Shown piece after piece: positions 26,865 through 36,144 of a DNA stretch of 64,000 nt (position 1 is its first letter; each line of letters begins with the position of its first letter). Source of the stretch: Herbiconiux ginsengi (GTDB lineage: Bacteria; Actinomycetota; Actinomycetes; Actinomycetales; Microbacteriaceae); assembly GCF_900107435.1 (NCBI RefSeq), contig NZ_FNPZ01000006.1:62001-126000 (forward strand). The letters are read 5' to 3'. The notes beneath the pieces are model-generated. The model had not been told where the DNA came from. It made no database searches and saw nothing but the letters and a program-made list of their open reading frames with translations. Made by a program: the position numbers and the translations under genes.

Positions 26865-28412
26865 ATGACGGATGACATCCAGGCGAGAACGAACATCCTC
26901 GAGATGCGAAGCATCACGAAGACATTTCCGGGCGTCAAAGCCCTTCAGAACGTGACCGTCGACGTGCAGCGCGGCGAGGTGCACGCCATCTGCGGTGAGA
27001 ACGGCGCCGGCAAGTCGACGCTCATGAAGGTGCTCTCGGGTGTCTACCCGCACGGCACCTATGACGGCGACATCGTGTTCGAGGACGAAGTCGTGCAGTT
27101 CCGCGACATCCGTGACTCGGAGGCGAAGGGCATCGTCATCATCCACCAGGAGCTGGCGCTCAGCCCCTTCCTCTCGATCGCCGAGAACATCTTCCTGAAC
27201 AACGAGCAGAAGGGTGCGTTCGGCCTGATCGATTGGAACAAGACCAATCACGAGGCCGCCAAGCTGCTCGCCCGTGTGGGCCTCCGCGAGAACCCGACCA
27301 CCAAGATCATCGACCTCGGCGTCGGCAAGCAGCAGCTGGTCGAGATCGCGAAGGCGCTCTCCAAGCGCGTGAAGCTCCTCATCCTCGACGAGCCGACCGC
27401 GGCGCTCAACGACGAGGACTCCGACCACCTGCTGAACCTCATCCTGCACCTCAAGGAGCAGGGGATCACGTCGATCATCATCAGTCACAAGCTGAACGAG
27501 ATCAAGAAGGTCGCCGACTCGGTCACCATCATCCGCGACGGCAAGACCATCGAGACCATCGCCAAGACGGACGTGACCGAAGAGCGCATCATCAAGGACA
27601 TGGTGGGGCGCGACCTCGAGCACCGCTACCCCGACCACACGCCGCACATCGGCGAGGAGGTGCTGCGGGTCGAGGACTGGACCGCGCACCACCCCCAAGA
27701 CCCCAACCGCGTCATGGTCGACGGTGTCAACATCCACGTGCGCCGCGGCGAGATCGTGGGCATCGCCGGACTGATGGGCGCCGGGCGCACCGAGTTCGCG
27801 ATGAGCCTGTTCGGCCGCAGCTACGGATCGAAGATCTCGGGCCGTGTGTTCATCGACGGCAAAGAGGTGAAGACCCGCACCGTGTCGGAGGCCATCCAGA
27901 ACGGCCTGGCCTACGCCACCGAAGACCGCAAGACCTACGGCCTCAACCTGATCGAGGACATCAAGCGCAACATCTCGATGGCCGCGCTCGACAAGCTCGA
28001 GCGCTTCGGCATCGTCGACGACGGCAAGGAGTTCCAGGTCGCGAACGAGTACCGCACGAGCATGAACATCAAGGCTCCGAGCGTGCTGTCGAAGACCGGA
28101 AAGCTCTCCGGCGGCAACCAGCAGAAGGTGGTGCTGTCGAAGTGGATCTACGCCGACCCCGAGGTGTTGATCCTCGACGAGCCCACCCGTGGCATCGACG
28201 TGGGCGCGAAGTACGAGATCTACAGCATCATCAACAAGCTCGCAGCATCGGGCAAGGGCATCATCGTGATCTCCTCGGAGCTGCCGGAGCTGCTCGGCAT
28301 CTGCGACCGCATCTACGCACTCTCGGAGGGGCGGATCACCGGCGAGCTGCCGATCGAGGAAGCCAACCCCGAAGCCCTTCTCAAACTCATGACCATGGAA
28401 AAGCCCCGCTAG
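26865..28412 (+). CDS. gguA: multiple-monosaccharide ABC transporter ATPase (GguA type)
   Basis: A 515-residue double ATPase. First domain: Walker [13 protein letters not shown] (about 46-57), signature [13 protein letters not shown] and Walker [11 protein letters not shown]. Second domain: degenerate Walker [12 protein letters not shown] as usual for this family, signature [14 protein letters not shown] and Walker [12 protein letters not shown]. All residues expected of an active sugar ATPase are present, in contrast to the copy at 29807. It works with ChvE and GguB encoded on either side. Confidence 0.95.
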   Translation: MTDDIQARTNILEMRSITKTFPGVKALQNVTVDVQRGEVHAICGENGAGKSTLMKVLSGVYPHGTYDGDIVFEDEVVQFRDIRDSEAKGIVIIHQELALSPFLSIAENIFLNNEQKGAFGLIDWNKTNHEAAKLLARVGLRENPTTKIIDLGVGKQQLVEIAKALSKRVKLLILDEPTAALNDEDSDHLLNLILHLKEQGITSIIISHKLNEIKKVADSVTIIRDGKTIETIAKTDVTEERIIKDMVGRDLEHRYPDHTPHIGEEVLRVEDWTAHHPQDPNRVMVDGVNIHVRRGEIVGIAGLMGAGRTEFAMSLFGRSYGSKISGRVFIDGKEVKTRTVSEAIQNGLAYATEDRKTYGLNLIEDIKRNISMAALDKLERFGIVDDGKEFQVANEYRTSMNIKAPSVLSKTGKLSGGNQQKVVLSKWIYADPEVLILDEPTRGIDVGAKYEIYSIINKLAASGKGIIVISSELPELLGICDRIYALSEGRITGELPIEEANPEALLKLMTMEKPR

Positions 28413-28445
28413 CGCCCGCGCTACCGGAGAGGAGATACACCGACT

Positions 28446-29687
28446 ATGTCTGACTTGGAAACCAAGCCGTCCGACTCGACCGCCGCGGGCGCGCAGGTCA
28501 ATCCCGTGGAGAACAAGTTCACCGACCGGCTCAGCCACATCCTGGGCGACCTCGGCAAGAACGGCATCTTCATCGCGCTGATCCTGGTGGTGGTGCTGTT
28601 CAGCATCCTCACCAACGGCATCCTGCTGCGGCCGCAGAACATCTCGAACCTGATCGTGCAGAACGGCTACATCCTCGTTCTCGCGATCGGCATGGTGATG
28701 GTCATCATCGCCGGCCACATCGACCTCTCGGTCGGCTCGGTCGCCGCCTTCGTCGGTGCGGTCTCGGGCGTGTTCGCGGTGCAATGGGGGCTGCCGTGGT
28801 GGCTGTCGATCATCCTGTCGCTGCTCGTCGGAGCTCTGGTGGGTGTCTGGCAGGGCTTCTGGATCGCCTTCGTGGGCATACCGGCGTTCATCGTGACGCT
28901 GGCCGGCATGCTGATATTCCGCGGCCTGGCGCTCGTCGTGCTGGGCAACGCGAACATCGGCTCGTTCCCCGCGGAGTACCGGGCGCTCGGCAACGGCTTC
29001 CTCACCAACCTGTTCGGTGAGTTCCAGCTCGACCCGCTGACCCTCGGCATCGCCGCGATCGCGATCGTCGCCCTGTTCGTGCAGCAGTTCCGTACCCGAC
29101 GCGCTCGCCAGAGCTACAACCAGGAGGTCGAGCCCTTCGCCTGGTTCGTGACCAAGCTCGTGCTGGTCGCGGTGGCGATCGGCCTGTTCGCCTTCGCGCT
29201 CGCCACCTACAAGGGCATCCCGGTCACGCTCATCGTGCTCGCCGTGCTCGTGCTCATCTACGGCATCGTGATGAACCGCTCGACCTTCGGCCGGCACATC
29301 TATGCGATCGGTGGAAACCTGCACGCGGCCGAGCTGTCGGGCATCAAGACCCGTCGGGTGACCTTCTGGCTCTTTGTGAACATGGGCTTCCTGGCGGCGC
29401 TCGCCGGGCTCATCTTCACCGCCCGTCTCAACCTGGCCGGGCCGAAGGCCGGTGACGGCTTCGAGCTCGAGGCCATCTCCGCGGCCTTCATCGGTGGCGC
29501 AGCGGTTCAGGGCGGTGTCGGAACCATCGGCGGCGCCATCATCGGTGGTCTGATCATCGGTGTGCTGAACAACGGTATGTCGATCCTCGGCATCGGCATC
29601 GAGTGGCAGCAGGTGGTCAAGGGCCTCGTGCTGCTGCTGGCCGTGGCCTTCGACGTCTACAACCGCCGCCGCTCGGGCGGTCGCTGA
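28446..29687 (+). CDS. gguB: multiple-monosaccharide ABC transporter permease (GguB type)
   Basis: A 413-residue CUT2-family permease with ten or so helices. VIIAGHIDLSVGSVAAFVGAV (in part) and the cytoplasmic EAA-like loop GGNLHAAELSGIKTRRV are diagnostic, and GGAAVQGGVGTIGGAIIGG marks the last helices. It starts ATG 28446 after GGAGAGGAG and lies 33 bases after gguA. It completes the ChvE-GguA-GguB importer, and the operon ends at the hairpin at 29708. Confidence 0.95.
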   Translation: MSDLETKPSDSTAAGAQVNPVENKFTDRLSHILGDLGKNGIFIALILVVVLFSILTNGILLRPQNISNLIVQNGYILVLAIGMVMVIIAGHIDLSVGSVAAFVGAVSGVFAVQWGLPWWLSIILSLLVGALVGVWQGFWIAFVGIPAFIVTLAGMLIFRGLALVVLGNANIGSFPAEYRALGNGFLTNLFGEFQLDPLTLGIAAIAIVALFVQQFRTRRARQSYNQEVEPFAWFVTKLVLVAVAIGLFAFALATYKGIPVTLIVLAVLVLIYGIVMNRSTFGRHIYAIGGNLHAAELSGIKTRRVTFWLFVNMGFLAALAGLIFTARLNLAGPKAGDGFELEAISAAFIGGAAVQGGVGTIGGAIIGGLIIGVLNNGMSILGIGIEWQQVVKGLVLLLAVAFDVYNRRRSGGR

Positions 29688-29707
29688 GTCCCACGCGCCA
29701 CATCCTC

Positions 29708-29771
29708 CTCGCGACCCGTCGCCTCCGGCCCTGTGTTCCCTGTTTCACGGCCGGAGACGACGGGTCGCGAG
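29708..29771 (+). terminator. long terminator after gguB
   Basis: Arms of 23 bases (29708-29730 and 29749-29771) pair at 22 positions around an 18-base loop. It ends the araD-chvE-gguAB operon. A gene for a degenerate ATPase begins 35 bases later, with TAGCGT (29784-29789) as its possible -10. Confidence 0.75.
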
Positions 29772-29806
29772 CTTGTTGGGGGCTAGCGTTGCAGGGTGAG
29801 TGAGGC

Positions 29807-31312
29807 ATGAGCACGGAAACGGATGACGGCGTGCTGTTCGCGCTCGCCTCGGGGGATGCCGTCGGAGCCGCGGTGGGCGAGCTCGTCGCCCTGTGCGGCG
29901 AGAACGGATCAGGCCTCGACGTCGTGCTTCGCGAGACGACCGACCGGATCCTCGCTCGCGGCCCGGGTTCCACGGAGGCCGCCGCCCGCGTGCCCGCCAC
30001 GGCCCTGATCGGGCGGCGCCGCGGTCTCACGCCGGGGTTCGACGTCGCCGAGAACGTCTTCCTCGGCAACGAGCGCAAGAAGCGGCTCGGGCCGATCCCG
30101 TTGGGCATCGACTGGGAGCGCACCCGCGCCGACACGGCCGAGATCCTGAGGGGCCTCGGTTCGTCGTTGACGCCCCGGATGCGCGCCCGCGGGCTGGGTG
30201 AGTACGACCGGCTGATCGTGGAGCTCGCCCGCGCGATCGCCCGCTCAGCGACATCCGTCGTGCTCGACGAACCGGCCGAGCGCCTCGGTGAGGCCGACGC
30301 CGGGCGCTTCTTCCGTCTCCTGCGATCGGTCGCCGAACGCGGGATCGCGGTGCTCGTGCTCACGCAGAAGCCGCGGCAGGCGCTCGGGTATGCCGACCGG
30401 CTCGTGGTGGTGCGCGATTCCGCCGTGGTGGCGGAGCATCCGCGTTCCGAATGGTCTGACGGGGTGGCGGCGGCGGAGCGGGTGCGCGCGCACGTGCTGA
30501 CCGAACTCGTCGACCGGGGGCCCCGACCGGGGCCCGAGCGGGAGTCCGGCTCGGCGGCCGACATCGCTGCACGGCCGGAGCTTCTGCGCATCACCGGCTG
30601 GAGCACGCACGATCCGCTCGACCCGGAGTCCCTCCTCGTCGACGGCGCCGACCTCGTGGTGCGATCGGGTGAGATCGTCGGGATCGCCGGTCTCCGCCGG
30701 TCGGGTGCGCAGGCGCTGCTGCTCAGCGTGTACGGCAATTCGGCGGGCACGAAGCCGACCGGCACGGTGTCGGTGCGCGGCAGCCAGGTGAAGGCCGACA
30801 CGGTGGAGCGGGCGATCGCCGCCGGCCTCTACTTCGCGTCGACGGATGCGCCTCAGTACCGGGTGCGCTTCGTGGGCGGCATCGCGGTGCCGGTGTCGTC
30901 GTCGAAGCTGCCGGGGCTGGTCAAGGCGGGGCTGGTCGATCGCGACAGCGACCTCGGACCGGGAGACGGGTGGGGCGGTCGCCTGCTCGGCGCCGTGCGC
31001 TCGCTCAGTCGGGAGGGCTCGCAGAGCGACCACATCCGGGGCTTGGTGAAGGAGTTCGCCGCCTCGGAACGGCTGGTGCTGCTGCTCGGCGACCCGACGG
31101 CCGGCGCCACGCCCGCCGAACGCGCCGAGGTGCACGCCGGCCTTGCGCGGATCGCCCGTTCGGGCAAGGCCGTGGTGATCGCATCCGACGACCTCGATGA
31201 ACTGCTCGCCGTCTGCGATCGCGTGATCGGCATGGCAGCCGGTCGCGTGACCGGCGAGGTGCCCGGCGGCTCCGCCCCCGCGACACTGGCCGCCCTCATC
31301 GTGCGCGACTGA
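29807..31312 (+). CDS. degenerate sugar ABC ATPase-like protein (probably inactive)
   Basis: A 501-residue relative of GguA, aligned over its whole length. The first Walker A is GENGSGLDVVL, lacking the essential Lys and Ser/Thr; the signature is GEYDRLIVELARAIA instead of a Gly-Gln-Gln type; Walker B survives as SVVLDEP. In the second domain the signature reads SREGSQSDHIRG and Walker B LVLLLGDPTAGA. Domain order and spacing are kept and the frame is intact, so it is probably expressed and has lost ATP hydrolysis. ATG 29807 has GTGAGG upstream. It follows the gguB terminator. It might be a regulatory subunit or decoy, or a gene in early decay. Confidence 0.85.
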   Translation: MSTETDDGVLFALASGDAVGAAVGELVALCGENGSGLDVVLRETTDRILARGPGSTEAAARVPATALIGRRRGLTPGFDVAENVFLGNERKKRLGPIPLGIDWERTRADTAEILRGLGSSLTPRMRARGLGEYDRLIVELARAIARSATSVVLDEPAERLGEADAGRFFRLLRSVAERGIAVLVLTQKPRQALGYADRLVVVRDSAVVAEHPRSEWSDGVAAAERVRAHVLTELVDRGPRPGPERESGSAADIAARPELLRITGWSTHDPLDPESLLVDGADLVVRSGEIVGIAGLRRSGAQALLLSVYGNSAGTKPTGTVSVRGSQVKADTVERAIAAGLYFASTDAPQYRVRFVGGIAVPVSSSKLPGLVKAGLVDRDSDLGPGDGWGGRLLGAVRSLSREGSQSDHIRGLVKEFAASERLVLLLGDPTAGATPAERAEVHAGLARIARSGKAVVIASDDLDELLAVCDRVIGMAAGRVTGEVPGGSAPATLAALIVRD

Positions 31313-31378
31313 CGCGCATCCACCCCTTCCCGCCGCCGCTCGTCCCAATCGTCCTACCTGGGACGTGCCCGCTACAGT

Positions 31379-31432
31379 GACTCGTCCCTAACGGGGCCAA
31401 AACGCGCGATTCTGCCCAGTTCGGGACGAGTC
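31379..31432. terminator. bidirectional hairpin between convergent genes
   Basis: GACTCGTCCC (31379-31388) pairs with GGGACGAGTC (31423-31432) around a 34-base loop, between the degenerate ATPase gene and galK. The GGGACGAG core is the same as in the hairpin at 15743-15795. Confidence 0.6.
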
Positions 31433-31446
31433 GCGAACCGGGAGGG

Positions 31447-32622
31447 TCAGGAGAGGGACTCGCGGGCGGCGCCTCGGGTGGGGGTGACCGTGAAGACGTC
31501 GGGGGTGGCGTAGCCCGCTGCCGCGAAAGCGGCGAGCGTGGCGGTGCGCAGGGCCTCCACGCGGGAGGACGGGATGACGGCGATCGCCGATCCGCCGAAG
31601 CCTCCGCCGGTCATCCGCGCGCCGATCGCGCCGTGCTGCTGCGCCGTCGTGACCGCGAGGTCGAGCTCGGGCACCGAGATCTCGAAGTCGTCGCGCATCG
31701 ACACGTGCGAGGCGTCCAGCAGGGGGCCGATCGCGGTCGCGCCCTTGTCGCGCAACGTGCGCACCGTCTCGAGCACGCGCTCGTTCTCGGTGATGACGTG
31801 TCGCACCCGGCGGAACGTCTCGTCGTCGAGCTCCCGCGACGCGCGGGGCAGGTCGTCGACCGTGAGGTCGCGGAGCGAGGTCACGCCGAGCAGCTTCGCC
31901 CCGAGCTCGCACGAAGCGCGGCGCGCGGCGTAACCACCGGTCGCGTGCTCGTGCGTCACCTTGGTGTCGATGACCGCGATGGTGAGCTGCGCATCCGACA
32001 GGCCGAGGGGGATGACGGAGGCGTCGAGCGAGCGGCAGTCCAGCAGCACGACGGAGTCCTGTTCGCCGAGGAGCGACGCCGACTGGTCCATGATGCCGGT
32101 GGGGGCGCCCACGACCTGGTTCTCGTTGAACTGGCCGATCCGCGCGATCGACTGCCGGTCGTAGCCGAGCGACCAGAGCTCGGTGATCGCCAATCCGAAC
32201 ACGCTCTCGAGCGCGGCCGAGGAGGAGAGGCCGGCGCCGACCGGGATGTCGGACTCGAGGTACGCGTCGAATCCGAACGCCGCGTCGAGCACCGATCCGA
32301 ACTCGGTCGCCCCCCACACCATGCCGAGGGGATACGCCGACCAGCCGCCCACCGTCTCGGGCGAGATGTCGTCGATGGCGATCTCCACGACCTCGGGCGC
32401 GAAGGAGGTGGCGATGCGGATGACGCGGTCGTCACGCTTTCGCAGGGCCATCACCGTGCGGCGATCGATCGCGAAGGGCAGCACGAAGCCGTCGTTGTAG
32501 TCGGTGTGCTCGCCGATCAGGTTCACCCGGCCGGGCGCCGACCAGAGCGAATCGGGCGTCTCGCCGAAGCGGGCGGCGAAGCCCTCGACGACGGAGTGTT
32601 GGAGCGAGGAGGCGGTGGTCAC
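31447..32622 (-). CDS. galK: galactokinase
   Basis: A 391-residue GHMP-family kinase. It phosphorylates alpha-D-galactose at C1. Motifs: galactose-binding signature GRVNLIGEHTDYNDGFVLP near residue 32, GHMP loop PVGAGLSSSAALE, and C-terminal MTGGGFGGSAIA. The start GTG 32622 overlaps the galT stop by four bases (GTGA), so the two are coupled. With galT it forms the Leloir pathway core; galE and a mutarotase are not in the window. Repression by the divergent DeoR protein is likely. Confidence 0.96.
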   Translation of the reverse strand: MTTASSLQHSVVEGFAARFGETPDSLWSAPGRVNLIGEHTDYNDGFVLPFAIDRRTVMALRKRDDRVIRIATSFAPEVVEIAIDDISPETVGGWSAYPLGMVWGATEFGSVLDAAFGFDAYLESDIPVGAGLSSSAALESVFGLAITELWSLGYDRQSIARIGQFNENQVVGAPTGIMDQSASLLGEQDSVVLLDCRSLDASVIPLGLSDAQLTIAVIDTKVTHEHATGGYAARRASCELGAKLLGVTSLRDLTVDDLPRASRELDDETFRRVRHVITENERVLETVRTLRDKGATAIGPLLDASHVSMRDDFEISVPELDLAVTTAQQHGAIGARMTGGGFGGSAIAVIPSSRVEALRTATLAAFAAAGYATPDVFTVTPTRGAARESLS

Positions 32623-33767
32623 AGCTGGGCGTCCGATCGTTCGAGGGCTTCGCGCAACAGGGCCGCGCTGGTTTCCGGCAGCACGTCTCCGATGAAGGCT
32701 CCCATGGCCGCCTCGGAGCCGGCCAGGAACTTCAGCTTGTCGGCGGCGCGACGGGGCGAGGTGATCTGCAGCATCAGGCGGATGTCGTCGCGGTGGGCGT
32801 GCACCGGCGCCTGGTGCCAGGCGGAGATGTAGGGGGTGGGCGTGTCGTAGACCGCATCGATGGCGCGCAGTAGACGGCGGTAGAGCACCGCGAGCTCGTC
32901 GCGCTCCTCCTCGGTCAGGCCCGCGAAGTCGGGCACGTGGCGGTGGGGGAGGAGATGCAGCTCCAGGGGCCAGCGCGCGGCGAAGGGCACGAAGGCGGTG
33001 AAGTGCTCGCCGCGGTAGACCACGCGATCCGACTCCTGCTCGAAGGCCAGGATGTCGGCGAAGAGCGTCGGCCCGTAGCTCTCGATCGAGGCGATCAGCT
33101 TCTGCGTGCGCGGGGTGATGTAGGGGTAGGCGTAGATCTGGCCATGCGGGTGGTGCAGCGTGACGCCGATGGCCTCGCCGCGGTTCTCGAACGGGAAGAC
33201 CTGTTCGACGCCGGGCATCGCGGAGAGCGCGGCGGTGCGATCGGCCCAGGCCTCGATCACCGTGCGCGCGCGCGACTCGGAGAGCGTGGCGAAGGAGCCG
33301 TCGGTGTCGGGGCTGAAGCACACCACTTCGCAGCGGCCGATGGAGGGGCGCGTGCGGCCGAGGCCGATGCGGGCGAGCTCCGAGAGCGCCTCCGCGTCGT
33401 CGTAGGTTCCGGATGCGCCGGTCACCGCGGCGAGATCCGGCCCGAACGAGGGCGACTTGTTCTCGAACACCGCGACGTCGTAGTTGCTCGGCACCTCGGT
33501 GAGGTTCTCGGGTGTCGACGGGGCGAGCGGATCGAGGTGCTTGGGCGGAAGCATCACGCGGTTCTGCCGGGCGGAGGCGATCGAGACCCATTCGCCGGTC
33601 AGCGGGTCCTGCCGCATCGACGCGACCGCGGGCCGCTCGGCCGGGGGTCGTTCATCCGGGGCGCGTTCGGGATCGAGGGTGGTGTCGGCGTCGTCGAAGT
33701 AGATGAGTTCGCGACCGTCGGAGAGGTGGTGCACGCGCTTGACGATGCCGTGGGAGAGCTGTTTCAC
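32619..33767 (-). CDS. galT: galactose-1-phosphate uridylyltransferase
   Basis: A 382-residue HIT-superfamily enzyme. It exchanges UMP between UDP-glucose and galactose 1-phosphate. The active-site HHPHGQIYAYP, with the nucleophilic His of the HPH triad, is near residue 170, and HLLPHRHVP is the second metal/His block. GTG 33767 is preferred over an ATG at 33797, because TTGACT (33802-33797), 17 bases, CTTACT, six bases, GTG forms a leaderless promoter arrangement. The stop overlaps galK. A candidate DeoR box lies in the promoter spacer. Confidence 0.95.
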   Translation of the reverse strand: MKQLSHGIVKRVHHLSDGRELIYFDDADTTLDPERAPDERPPAERPAVASMRQDPLTGEWVSIASARQNRVMLPPKHLDPLAPSTPENLTEVPSNYDVAVFENKSPSFGPDLAAVTGASGTYDDAEALSELARIGLGRTRPSIGRCEVVCFSPDTDGSFATLSESRARTVIEAWADRTAALSAMPGVEQVFPFENRGEAIGVTLHHPHGQIYAYPYITPRTQKLIASIESYGPTLFADILAFEQESDRVVYRGEHFTAFVPFAARWPLELHLLPHRHVPDFAGLTEEERDELAVLYRRLLRAIDAVYDTPTPYISAWHQAPVHAHRDDIRLMLQITSPRRAADKLKFLAGSEAAMGAFIGDVLPETSAALLREALERSDAQL

Positions 33768-33773
33768 ACCACG

Positions 33774-33850
33774 AGTAAGCCACTTTCGATACCACAAGTC
33801 AAGTCGGGCAGAACTTAGGAATTGACAAGCAAAGCGAAGTATTCGAAACT
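33774..33850. promoter_or_regulatory. divergent galT/deoR promoters with shared box
   Basis: Rightward: TTGACA (33822-33827), 17 bp, GAAACT (33845-33850), six bases, ATG 33857. Leftward: TTGACT, 17 bp, CTTACT, six bases, GTG 33767. A similar element, GTATTCGAAACT (33839-33850) and on the other strand GTATCGAAAGTG (33792-33781), overlaps each promoter. Both messages look leaderless. The shared element is a candidate binding site of the DeoR protein. Confidence 0.55.
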
Positions 33851-33856
33851 CTGCGC

Positions 33857-34651
33857 ATGGCCAACGAATTCGAGCAGCTTCCTGCGGCCGTGCGGCGCGA
33901 GCGCATCCTGGCCCGGGTGTCGGAGACCGGCTTCGTTCGGGTGGCCGATCTGAGCCGTGAGTTCGGAGTCTCGGAGGTCACGGTGCGGTCGGATCTCGAC
34001 GCCATCGAACGCGAGAACCCCATCGACCGGGTGCACGGCGGCGCGGTGCTGCGCGGAGGGCCGTCGCTCCGCGAAGAGCCCTTCGAGCGGGCCCTGTCCA
34101 CCTCGGCCGAGGAGAAGCGGCGCATCGGCGTGGCCGCGGCCGCCCTGGTGCGGAGCGGGGAGAGCCTGATCCTCGACGTCGGCACCACCCCCGCGGCGGT
34201 GGCTGCAGCCCTCCTCGAACGCGACGACCTCGACGATCTCGTGATCGTGACCAACAGCCTCACCACCGCGCTCGCGCTCGAACCCGCCATCCCGCGCTTC
34301 ACGGTCGTGGTGACCGGCGGCACCCTGCGCCCGCTGCAGCATTCCCTGGTGGCGCCGTTCGCCGCGAAGGTGCTCGACGACCTGCATGTGGACCTGGCGT
34401 TCCTCGGCGGCACCGGCGTGCATCCGGAGGGCGGGGCGACCAACGTCAACCTCGCCGAGACCGAGCTGAAGCGCGCCATGCTGCTCTCGGCCGATCGCGC
34501 GGTGTTCGTGGCCGACGCGTCGAAGGTCGGCCGGGTGGATCTCGGCCGCATCGGGTCGATCGAGGAATTCGACACCCTCGTCACCACGGGCGTCGACGAG
34601 CGGATGCGCGCCGAGTTCGAAAAACGTGGAATCGACGTCGTCATCACCTGA
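33857..34651 (+). CDS. DeoR/GlpR family transcriptional repressor
   Basis: A 264-residue DeoR-type regulator: winged helix at the N terminus (RRERILARVSETGFVRVADL, then SEVTVRSDLDAIE), the DeoR signature region VHGGAV, and a sugar-phosphate isomerase-like sensor (LDVGTTPAAVAAAL, VTNSLTTALAL, GGTLRPLQHS, FVADASKVGR). It is divergent from galTK, so a role as galactose-responsive repressor is likely. ATG 33857 sits six bases after the -10, suggesting a leaderless transcript. Confidence 0.93.
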   Translation: MANEFEQLPAAVRRERILARVSETGFVRVADLSREFGVSEVTVRSDLDAIERENPIDRVHGGAVLRGGPSLREEPFERALSTSAEEKRRIGVAAAALVRSGESLILDVGTTPAAVAAALLERDDLDDLVIVTNSLTTALALEPAIPRFTVVVTGGTLRPLQHSLVAPFAAKVLDDLHVDLAFLGGTGVHPEGGATNVNLAETELKRAMLLSADRAVFVADASKVGRVDLGRIGSIEEFDTLVTTGVDERMRAEFEKRGIDVVIT

Positions 34652-34772
34652 CGGATGACGCTCCCGACGGCCTAGACTCTTCTGGACGCCGGGGGGACGA
34701 GGATCCTCGCTGCGCGGACAATCACCATCGTCGGCCCCTGGATCGCGGCAGTGCGCCCGCAGGAATGTCATC

Positions 34773-36020
34773 GTGACCACAGCAACATCGCCCATCACCG
34801 TCGTGCACCCCGGCGACTCCCTCACCACGCGGCAGCGCCTGGTCTACGTGATCATCCTGGGCGCGCTCACCGCCCTGGGGCCCTTCACGATCGACCTCTA
34901 CCTGCCCGCCTTCCCGGTGCTCGAGGCCGATTTCGACGTGCCGGCCGCGCTCATCCAGCTCACCCTCACCGGCACCACGATCGGCTTCGCGCTCGGCCAG
35001 CTGCTGGTGGGCCCGTGGAGCGATCGGGTGGGGCGGAGGATGCCCATCATCATCGCGTCGGGCGTGCACGTCGTCGCCTGCATCGGTGCCGCGGTGGCGC
35101 CCGACATCTGGACCCTTGGCGTCTTCCGCGTGCTGCAGGGCATGGGCGCGGCCGCCGGCGGCGTGGTGGCGATGGCCATGGTGCGCGACCTGTTCGGCGG
35201 GCGGCCACTCGTGGTCATGCTCTCGCGCCTCGCGCTGGTGAGCGGTCTCGCGCCGATCGTGGCGCCCGTGATCGGCTCGCAGTTGCTGCTCGTGATCGAC
35301 TGGCGGGGCATCTTCTGGGTGCTCGCGGCCTACGGCGCGCTCGTCATCCTGGTGGTGACGCTGTGGATCCGTGAGACGCTCCCGGTCGAGCGACGGCACG
35401 ACTCGGGGCACACCACCACCCGGCAGAGATACCGGGCCGTGCTCACCGATCCGGTGTTCGTCGGCGTCGCGATCATCGGGGGGATGACCTTCTCGGGTCT
35501 GTTCTCCTATCTCTCGGCGAGTTCGTTCCTCTTCCAGCAGGTCTACGGTTTCGACGCGCAGCAGTTCGGCATCCTGTTCGCGGTGAACTCGCTCGGGATC
35601 GTGGGCGGTGCGCAGCTGAGCGCGCGGCTCACGAAGTACTTCGGCCCGCAGTGGATCATCGCCGTGTCGACGGTGATGCTGTTCGCCTGCGCGGGCATGA
35701 TCATCCTGTTCGACCATCTCGGGTTCGGGTTGCTCGGAACCCTGATCCCGCTCTGGTTCTTCATCTTCTCGTGCGGCCTCACCTTCCCGTGCGTGCAGGT
35801 GCTGGCGCTGAACGCGCACGGTCACGAAGCCGGAACGGCGGCCTCGCTGCTCGGTGCGGTGAACTTCGGGCTGGCCGGCCTGATCTCGCCGCTCGTGGGG
35901 GTGCTCGGAATCGGCAGCTCGACCCCGATGGCCTCGGTGATGGCGGGCACGGCCGTGGTGAGCATCCTGGCGCTCTGGTTCGTGGTGCGGCCGAAGCGGG
36001 TGCCGGCGCTCACCCGCTGA
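34773..36020 (+). CDS. Bcr/CflA-type multidrug MFS exporter
   Basis: A 415-residue, 12-helix transporter. It shows LGALTALGPFTIDLYLPAFP, typical of the Bcr/CflA group, GPWSDRVGRR between helices 2 and 3, and FRVLQGMGAAAGGVVAMAMVRD (in part). It exports drugs or small metabolites by proton antiport. GTG 34773 has AGGA upstream. It stands alone between the DeoR gene and a PAP2 phosphatase gene. Its last codons run into an array of 8-bp tandem repeats. Confidence 0.93.
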   Translation: MTTATSPITVVHPGDSLTTRQRLVYVIILGALTALGPFTIDLYLPAFPVLEADFDVPAALIQLTLTGTTIGFALGQLLVGPWSDRVGRRMPIIIASGVHVVACIGAAVAPDIWTLGVFRVLQGMGAAAGGVVAMAMVRDLFGGRPLVVMLSRLALVSGLAPIVAPVIGSQLLLVIDWRGIFWVLAAYGALVILVVTLWIRETLPVERRHDSGHTTTRQRYRAVLTDPVFVGVAIIGGMTFSGLFSYLSASSFLFQQVYGFDAQQFGILFAVNSLGIVGGAQLSARLTKYFGPQWIIAVSTVMLFACAGMIILFDHLGFGLLGTLIPLWFFIFSCGLTFPCVQVLALNAHGHEAGTAASLLGAVNFGLAGLISPLVGVLGIGSSTPMASVMAGTAVVSILALWFVVRPKRVPALTR

Positions 36021-36061
36021 CCCGCTGAGCCGTGGAGCCGCTGAGCCGCTGAGCCGTGGAG
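36014..36061 (+). repeat. six tandem 8-bp units
   Basis: Units CCGCTGAC, CCGCTGAG, CCGTGGAG, CCGCTGAG, CCGCTGAG, CCGTGGAG run without gaps. The first covers the stop codon of the exporter gene. A slip-strand array; length may vary among strains. Confidence 0.85.
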
Positions 36062-36144
36062 ATTCGCGCGATGCGGATGCGCGGACGTGCATATTCCCGT
36101 GGATCAGCGCTGCCGGCGGATGGCACTCGGGGTAGCATCGCGAG

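Noticed and set aside
26733-29324. 863-codon frame antisense to gguA and gguB
   Set aside because: Shadow of two clear transporter genes; Asp/Val/His-rich with no recognisable family.
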